Origin: Thermothelomyces thermophilus ATCC 42464
Taxonomy: Eukaryota; Ascomycota; Sordariomycetes; Sordariales; Chaetomiaceae
Direction of reading: 5' to 3'
NCBI RefSeq assembly: GCF_000226095.1
Contig: NC_016474.1
Span: forward strand, 1,984,001-2,048,000
DNA length: 64,000 nt
Below the pieces are notes generated by a model. The model was not told the origin of the DNA, did no database searches, and saw only the letters and a program-made list of their open reading frames with translations. The translations under genes and the position numbers were made by a program. Numbering within the stretch: the first letter of the stretch is position 1; every line of letters starts with the position of its first letter. Positions 57,401-64,000 of the stretch are shown one piece after another.

Positions 57401-60400
57401 GTGTCCAGCCACAAATTTTGGGCTGGCCCTCCCCACCCCGGTCAAATCTGAAACATGCTTCAGAAATAGCTCAGTTGGCAGGCCAGGGATCCACCCCAAA
57501 TGCTCTTCTGGTCCGAGCTGTCGTTCTCTTGGCGCCAGCGAGAGCCTGGACACGAGCAGCGCAGCTGCTGTGGTTTGAGTAGTGTACTTTCACCAGCGGT
57601 TGGTGCTTACACTACACTTAGACCATGTCAACCGTTGATGCTCCCGCCTTTTCAGATGGCCTACAGAGTACCAGCAGATCGTTCGGTCGTCGCCATTGAC
57701 TTGCCCCTCCAGAACTCTTCCCCGCAGCAGTGCCACGAGAGGTTCCCAATTTGTTGGCCATGAGCTTACTGGTTGTTAGCTTCCATTTTTCTTCCTCTGG
57801 CAGATCCTTTCCGGCGTTGCTCAGCCTTGTACGGCATATCAAGGTGATTACTAAGGCAGTTAGTTACTCCATAACCGCCAGATTCCTGGACGGCGCAGCG
57901 ACGCAATTTCTACTTGTTATGTCGTCGCGAGGATATGCATAATTACCTGGGAACATGTCTCCCCTTCCTCTCTCAACCAAGGAAATCTCCATGACGCTCT
58001 TCACTCTGTCCAGCAGCCGCGTGTATGCAGAGCATCTTATCTGGCAGGTGGGTACTGCCGCTTGATCGCCCAGGCCGGCATTCTGAAACACAAAAACCAC
58101 CTGTTTCAGAAGCTTGATGTGTATCGCATATAGAGGGGCATACACTAATCCGCACACTACATAGTAGTGTACCTACGGATGCGACCCTCTCCACAGCGGC
58201 AGACCCCGCTGGTCAACGGATCACGGCATGCGGGCTTCGTGCTGCGCAATCTGCCTGTTTTCATCCTTCCCCGGTCGAAAGTTTTGCTTTGTCCGTAATG
58301 GTACTCCGTATGGACGCAGCAGTGGTGTCCCCCGTACGTGAAGTTGTATCGTGCAGCTCCTGGCGCTAGCTCGATCACGCCGAGAAGTGGGGGAGGCTGT
58401 TGATACGTCTGATACGGAGCATCTCTTTCTGCCAGGGACGTGGCGGAGTGTCTCCGGGAACTTTGTAAGTTGTCATGTTCTCCTCTCGGAACTGGTTGCT
58501 GTTGTTGCCTACGAGTACACACCCGATCGTAATCCCTCGATCCACCAGTTGGAAGCAATCCCTGCAACTTAAGGCATGAATAGCGCAGTTTGAAGTTTGC
58601 TCTTCATGCCGGAGCCAGTTCAAACTTTGCTGGCCCATCTGCCCATCTGGCTGAGATCGTGTCCATATCTCTCATCTTGGTGTTTGGAGAGGGATTTCGT
58701 CATCTACCCAAGTCCCTGTTTCACCATTTTGGGGTAAAGGAAGCCGGGATCTGATGTCCACAGCCCTGCTTTCTGCCCAGCCGCCTAATCGCGGTTGCCG
58801 GGCCACCGCCGCCTGGTAGTGTATGTAAGGATTACACAGTATGCAGGTACGCATCCAAAGGGTTCAATCGACGACGGGGGGCAGAACCGAACAGGGTAAG
58901 CAGGTGTTCAAACCAGGACAACCCTATGGATTCCTTGGCTTTGCATGTTCGTGTGCGCACAAAGATAGCTCCTTTGTAATCCGCAGACGACAGTAGATGC
59001 GCGGCGAATGACGTCTGGCGGCCCGGGTAGGAGCCCGGAGGCCGAAGAAATGGGCCGCTGCGAGCTAAGAGTCGGACGCTCCCCAGTCGCCATGACCATG
59101 CCCTATCATATCTGTTCAGATCCCGCGCTGTACGATGATGAAGCGGGCGTGTGACCATCCACTAGTTAAAGCCGAGTACACCATGCAAACCATGCGCCAG
59201 GACGGCGGTAAAGATCCGCTTTATGCTCTGCGTATTCGTGTTTGATTCATGCAGCGAGCAGATCTCGTGTCGCCCGGATCATCATCCGTCGAGCAACATG
59301 CCGCTTTGTCCTGCAAGGCTGGTGTGCAGCGACGCCGCGAACAGCTACCTAGTCCTCAGCGTAGTGTAAGGGAGTGGGGCAGAGCTCTGCGGCGACGAGA
59401 GCTGAAATCCAATCTTGGAGCCTCGTTAGGCTGATACAGGCGGGGCAATCTTACAAACTCACCGACTAGCCGACATGGAAATGTACTGTGTAATGGAGCA
59501 TTACACTAACTACACTACAAGGAGTTGGAGTGTATGTACTGTAGGGACCTATGTAATCCGTACACTATGTGCGTCCTTGGTAAGACAGCGCCTATTGTTA
59601 GAAATTATTACCACAGGATGCGCCGTTCCCAGTGGACCAACGAGATTCGTTCCCCGCCATCCTTCAAGGAGGGACAAAGTGTCTTCTGAGAGAGCGCGAA
59701 CTGATGTGTTTGTTCACTCGTGGTTCAATTTTTACTTTTTTTTTCTTGTGCTGCCCTTGCAAGCCAGTGTGCCGAATGCCAAGGGTATTGGGAGTTTGGG
59801 AGTTCTGAAGTCGAAACGCGTAGACAAGGGGTTCTGCTATTGGCAGATCTCGAAACACGCATGGACTTGCTTCGGCTTTACGACTGAGGAGTTCGAAGCA
59901 ACGGCGGGAGGTCGGCGCAGTGGGATTGTGCTCTGCACATCCTTCCGTCCTTGTTCTGCGGCTTCGATTGGTGTGCCTGGCGGCCCCTGGCAGCTTCCCT
60001 GCATCAGCGCGGCGCTGCTCCACGCCCATTGCGACTTCTGTGCGGAGACTACACATACCGAGCTGCTACGCTACGACGAGGTCGCAACAACGAGGATGGT
60101 GTAAGAGTAACCACACCAGGTACACTAATGGACACTACACTAATTAGTGGGCGCCGACAGGATGGCTGACGAGCTCTCCCTTGCAATGCAACCCGATGTT
60201 CTACACTACTCCGTATCCCAAGCCGCAGTCGGGCAGTCGCTCGGTCTCATTCTTGAGAGCGGGGCAGACAGGGCGTCGGGCGATTTGCTTGAAGTGGAAC
60301 TGCCGACTACCGATTTTAGCCTGGCTCGTGCGGCTGCAGAGTGCGAAACAAGCGCCTTCGTGCTGCCCGCGATGGAGCTCAGGGGCTCGGGGAAAGAGAT

Positions 60401-60937
60401 GAAACTCGAAGGCCTTGTCACAGCTTTTTCCAGAACAACGGTTCGCACCTTGAACAATGGGAACGGCTTCCACCACTGAGGACGATGCTTTTTCGGAGTA
60501 TACAGCACACAGTATCCACACGCCAAGTCCTTGTACAAGTTGTGGCGCGCGAGAGTGCCTGTGCGATTCTGCCAACTTGTGAACAGAGTGGAGAGGTTCG
60601 TCGTGTGGACTCAAGTGAAATTATTGAAATTACTAACTCAACTATAGGGATCCGTCCGCGTTGGCAGCTGGGGAAAAGCGCCGTCATAAACTGTTAGGCG
60701 AGAACATTGGGATATCTCGGTAACCTTACAGGTTCACGGGACTCACGAGAGATCAACAAACTACTGCGTCGTAGTGGACATGCAACTTCAGCTCCGATGT
60801 TGACCCTGCCCTGGCGAATCACAACCGAACCATCTGGAGGTCGCTTTCGGGAATCCGCGCCTGAACACCGTGCGCTGATGCCAAGTGCTCGTGCGCGAGC
60901 CTCGCCCACTCGGGGCACACCTTGGACTATCTCTTGT

Positions 60938-60954
60938 GTAATCCGTAATCCGTA
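60938..60954. repeat. Two overlapping copies of TACGGATTAC
   Basis: GTAATCCGTAATCCGTA contains the 10-mer GTAATCCGTA (reverse complement of TACGGATTAC) twice, overlapping by three bases. It is followed by CGTTTTCCGTACG. Confidence 0.9.
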
Positions 60955-62361
60955 CGTTTTCCGTACGTGTAGTTATACTTCGTCCCTCGTAGTGAGATCC
61001 GTACCTCGATTGGTACCTGTACAGTAGTAGTTAGTAGTATCTAGTACTAATTTATCGTGCCTCTTGTCTAACGATGCCTGATAGTTATCTGTGGCGTTGA
61101 CAACGGCGGGCTTCACACTCGAAAGGAAAGCACGAAGAGGCAAGCAATGCGGAGTCCGAATCCAGAGAGCCAGATGAACAGAGTGTATCCCCGCATCCTC
61201 TTTTGGTCAACTCCCTCGTCGTTCTGGGGCGGTTGGACTTTCTGCAACCTTCTTTCCCAGCCTGACCTGGCTGCAGGATCGTGTGCTCCCAGCTAGCTAC
61301 CTACCTTACCTTAGTTAACCACCATGCAACCAACACTTGTGGTACAGCTACAGGGCCATCAACAGTAGATCGGCCATTTGAAACAGACACCACAAAAGGC
61401 ACGATCACCCGTGATGGTGGGCGATTTGTCAACCATCCCTGCATTCCCCTTCCTGCGGTGGCCCCCAATGCAGGGAAGCATCAACAGCATCAACGTTGAC
61501 CTCGCGCGCTCGGACAGCGGAGCACTCCCACGCCAGTGTGGCCAAGCGGCGGGCCCCGTCAAAATAGTTGGAGTCTGGCCAGCCTCGCCCAGCCATGGGC
61601 TCCAGGGGGTCATTTCAACCCTTTCTCGCCCTTCTGTCATGGGGTCCCATCCCCGTTCGTCGTCTTCCCGAATGACCTGCCCTTCGGGTTGCTTGGCAGG
61701 AGGAAGGCATGGATCTTCGGGACATCCCTGTCGAGCCTCCTTGCGGAGTTGGCAACACGACCGTTAAGAATCCCGAATCGCCGACGTTCCGCGCTTGCAT
61801 AGCTCACTGGCCGTTAGATCGGTGGCGGAACCCTCCTGAACTCCAGTTTCCTTCATGGGCGTGTTCTGCATTGGTGGGCCCCGAACGGCATCAAGCCATG
61901 TCCTTAGTGTATTGACAAGAGAGACGGCATGTACGGATACACGTATTGGATACGATCGGTGATGATAGTTGATAGTTAGCCGATGTACTGTACAGTACAT
62001 ACATGCGCATCTACAATACTCCGTACCCTGCGCAGCTTACACTACACTACTATGCACACAGTACTGCCTGCTCCGGGTGACCTCGCGAACGCCATCCATC
62101 CCTTTCCCATGTTTCCGCATCCTCACAAGTTGATCTCCGCCCAACGTGACACCATATGCCCGAGCCCATTGACACGAATTCCTTGTTGGGGCGAGATAGG
62201 CATTAGCTTGGGGAAAAAAAGAGTTTGCCATCGACAAAAAGAGGAGAGGACGATAACTCGTTCGGTCATTATTTGCTGATTTGGGAATGGCAACCGTCTC
62301 ACCCCTGAGCCCTTGGTCCTTGCTAGCGTGGTAGTTAGTGTATTGGGCTAAGCTTTCCATA

Positions 62362-62390
62362 ATGTATGTATGTACTGTACATACATACAT
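62362..62390. repeat. Perfect 13-bp hairpin of (ATGT)n/(ACAT)n
   Basis: Arms ATGTATGTATGTA (62362-62374) and TACATACATACAT (62378-62390) are exact reverse complements around CTG. It is followed at once by the composite motif at 62407-62435. Confidence 0.9.
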
Positions 62391-62406
62391 AGTACAGTAC
62401 AGTATA

Positions 62407-62435
62407 CCATAGTGTACGGATTACACTACGGAGTA
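62407..62435. repeat. Composite of both dispersed motifs
   Basis: CATAGTGTACGGATTACA (62409-62426) runs directly into CTACGGAGTA, so TACGGATTAC and TACGGAGT sit side by side. The 18-mer is also found, inverted, at about 59550-59567. Confidence 0.85.
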
Positions 62436-62746
62436 CAGTAAGATGAAAGACAGCTCCACGAGAACGAGTCGGAAATGTTCCACCCCAGACAAGGAGGACC
62501 ACGAAAACAAGTGGGGACAATGGCAGGTGCAAAGGGGGCAAACGACTACGACTCTGATTGCGGACGCTCATGTTGCTTGCTTTTCCCATCGGCGACAGCA
62601 ACGGGACAGCAACGGGACGGATCATTCGCGTGTCGATTCACGAAGCCAACAATGTGCAGGACAAGTAACTACAGAGCAGGTTGATCTTCTATTCCAAGGC
62701 ACTTCGGCCGACCATTACTCCTGGAGAAAAAGGCTGGACAACCCAA

Positions 62747-64000
62747 CTAGAGATTCCTCAATTCCTTCTCCATGGCCTTCAACTCCTCCCTGACCTTGGG
62801 ACAGTAGTGTTTCCGCAGCAATTCCCCCTCCCACACCGTAGCCGTAAACGGATTGCTGCCCTCGACCGTTTCGGCCAGCGGCTTGTATGTGCCGTCGCCC
62901 TTGCGCTCCTCCGTGTTCCAGAGCGCGTTGACCTTGCGTCCGTGAGTGTGCAGAACGTCGTGCACCATGCCCAATACCGCCTGGCACGACTTCTCGGGCG
63001 TCTGGAGCGCCACCGTCATGAGCTGCTTGGTGAAGGCCGCCAGTCGTAGGGGGGGCACCGAGCGGATGTTCCAGGGAGGCAGGAGCACGCTGCTTAGGCA
63101 GCGCATCAAGAGCACTGTAGTGGTTTGGAGGTTCACCTTGTTGTTTCTGCGGTTGGCCGGGTTGCCTGCCGAGGTATCGTCCGGGTCGGAGAGGTGAAGG
63201 GATTTGGCGCCGAGTTCGATGTCCGGGTTGACCGAGAGGCTGAGGAGGCTACGGTAGAGGTTGGTAATGAAGAAGGAGAGATCCAGATGCAGGTCTGAAC
63301 GGGCGTTGTGGGCGTCCTGGCCTTCCAGAAGCGCGAAGGCTGTCACGGTGCAGAGGAGGGCTTCTCTGCTGGTGTCGCGAACCACAGAAAGTTCGTCATC
63401 TCCTTCGTTGCTGTTGGATTCCCCATTCGGGTGCTCCTCAAGTTTCTCGCTGTCCCGGACGAGGTCCTTGAGGGCTTCAAGAAGGTCCCCAAAGAAGTCT
63501 TGGTTGATCAGATGGGCATACTTGGCAAGACCCTCGAGCACAGCACCCATCAGGTGTGGCGTTCGAGCCTTCAAGATACGGAAGTATGTTGCGAAAACCA
63601 TCTTCAGAATCTCCGATTGGATCCTTTCCCTCTCTTCATGGCTGACGGTGGCGTCAGCTAGAGCCATCACCTTGTCGACCTCCTTTTGCTGCTTGAGTAG
63701 TTTCCGTTCCCGCTTGGTCCGGAACTCCTTCTTTGCCTTTGGCTTCTTGACGCTTGGTTGATCACCAGGGCGGCTAACCTTATCTTGCGATGCCTTCCCG
63801 GAGAACTCGGACAGTAGTCGCAGCTGCAGAAAAGTGTTGAGCACGCTCTCGTCAATTCGGTAGTCGCGAGCCTTCATCATCTTGGTGAGCAAAGACACTG
63901 CTTCCATGGAGGCGTTTCCTTCTTCATCTTCCCGAAACAGTGTCTCCAAAGTTTCCCGGCACTTGGTGAAGTCATCATCCACCTTGCGCCTGCTCAGCTT
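62747..64000 (-). CDS. NOC3: Nucleolar complex protein NOC3 (C-terminal part, cut by window edge)
   Basis: The frame is open from the right edge of the window to the stop at 62747, giving the last 417 residues; the N-terminal part lies outside. The segment starts KLSRRKVDDDFTKCRETLET and continues with a Lys-rich stretch (KKEFRTKRERKLLKQQKEV) and the conserved helical part EILKMVFATYFRILKAR, HLMGAVLEGLAKYAHLIN, as in the CBF/MAK21-type region of Noc3. The end (HYCPKVREELKAMEKELRNL) is the usual C-terminus. In yeast Noc3 works with Noc2 in nucleolar to nucleoplasmic transport of pre-60S particles and also takes part in replication initiation. No intron is seen in this part. Confidence 0.9.
   Translation of the reverse strand, partial: KLSRRKVDDDFTKCRETLETLFREDEEGNASMEAVSLLTKMMKARDYRIDESVLNTFLQLRLLSEFSGKASQDKVSRPGDQPSVKKPKAKKEFRTKRERKLLKQQKEVDKVMALADATVSHEERERIQSEILKMVFATYFRILKARTPHLMGAVLEGLAKYAHLINQDFFGDLLEALKDLVRDSEKLEEHPNGESNSNEGDDELSVVRDTSREALLCTVTAFALLEGQDAHNARSDLHLDLSFFITNLYRSLLSLSVNPDIELGAKSLHLSDPDDTSAGNPANRRNNKVNLQTTTVLLMRCLSSVLLPPWNIRSVPPLRLAAFTKQLMTVALQTPEKSCQAVLGMVHDVLHTHGRKVNALWNTEERKGDGTYKPLAETVEGSNPFTATVWEGELLRKHYCPKVREELKAMEKELRNL

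Larger units (their letters stand above)
54467..62746. other. 8.3 kb gene-free region upstream of STE12
   Basis: The largest gap in the window. The first kilobase (54467-55600) is pyrimidine-rich on the minus strand, as expected for a long STE12 leader and promoter. Beyond that, no frame has recognisable domains, splice structure or consistent composition. It holds five of seven TACGGATTAC copies (57103, 59553, 60938, 60945, 62415), four of thirteen ACTCCGTA copies (58303, 60208, 62018, 62427), many ACACTAC strings and the perfect hairpin at 62362. The end next to 62747 should be the NOC3 3' UTR. Long regulatory DNA or non-coding transcripts are possible explanations. Confidence 0.6.

Noticed and set aside
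57465-57520. A-box-like TAGCTCAGTTGGC
   Set aside because: No GGTTCRA box follows at tRNA distance and no cloverleaf forms.
58103-58109. TGTTTCA, a Ste12 pheromone-response-like site upstream of STE12
   Set aside because: A 7-mer about 3.6 kb from the gene is expected by chance; no cluster is present near the promoter.
59475-60104. 209-codon open frame on the + strand
   Set aside because: It begins in repeat motifs including TACGGATTAC and has no recognisable family or splice structure.
60162-60479. Open frame of about 105 codons with protein-like composition
   Set aside because: It contains an ACTCCGTA copy inside the frame, no homologue comes to mind, and no promoter is visible. Might be a young orphan, but unsupported.
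1-64000. Transposons, RIP-mutated islands or virus-derived copies
   Set aside because: I saw no transposase, reverse transcriptase or integrase motifs, no long terminal repeats and no AT-rich island with depleted CpA.

Overview
This is nuclear DNA of a filamentous ascomycete, most likely a Sordariomycete of the Sordariales (Chaetomiaceae-like; genus not decidable from the sequence). The reasons: short GT-AG introns (mostly 52-134 nt) with CTRAC-type branch sites, GC-rich coding sequence with low-complexity Ser/Pro/His/Asn tracts, and a set of single-copy fungal genes (STE12 with a homeodomain-like STE domain plus two C2H2 fingers, BUD4, POP3, FAF1, NOC3, type II NADH dehydrogenase). I see no prokaryotic genes, operons, CRISPR arrays, rRNA or convincing tRNA, no recognisable transposon or virus-like element, and no AT-rich RIP-type island. 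Layout, left to right: a 5.8 kb gene-poor stretch; a bZIP transcription factor (5775-7628, +); 3.4 kb non-coding; an NFKBIL1-like protein with His tracts (11009-12463, +); a small secreted Ser-rich protein with a clear TATA box (13494-14043, -); the TORC2 subunit Sin1/AVO1 (15280-17836, -); a PRCC-like nuclear protein (18713-19996, +); an unnamed conserved fungal protein (20425-22596, -); a very large ubiquitin-specific protease in 11 exons (25234-33601, -); RNase P/MRP subunit POP3 in three exons (36050-36887, +); an alternative NADH:ubiquinone oxidoreductase (37425-39073, -); the anillin-like septation protein BUD4 in four exons (41474-45959, +); the histidine enzyme HIS6 (46980-48010, -), divergent from the 40S assembly factor FAF1 (48444-49716, +); the mating/filamentation regulator STE12 (51835-54466, -); an 8.3 kb gene-free region; and the C-terminal part of NOC3 (62747-64000, -), cut by the window edge. 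For each multi-exon gene I joined exons by eye and checked that GT-AG sites, phases and total length agree. The genes are housekeeping and regulatory, not a cluster with one pathway; the shared features are divergent promoters and several ribosome/RNA-processing functions (POP3, FAF1, NOC3, PRCC-like, NFKBIL1-like). The least explained structure is in the non-coding DNA: a 10-mer TACGGATTAC occurs seven times and an 8-mer ACTCCGTA thirteen times, all outside coding exons, often next to short hairpins made of (TACA)n/(TGTA)n. They look like a dispersed short repeat or binding-site family concentrated in the gene-poor stretches, especially upstream of STE12. Other points worth a second look are a perfect RFX-type X-box upstream of BUD4, a long intron between the two STE12 zinc fingers, and an orphan TATA promoter at 3631.
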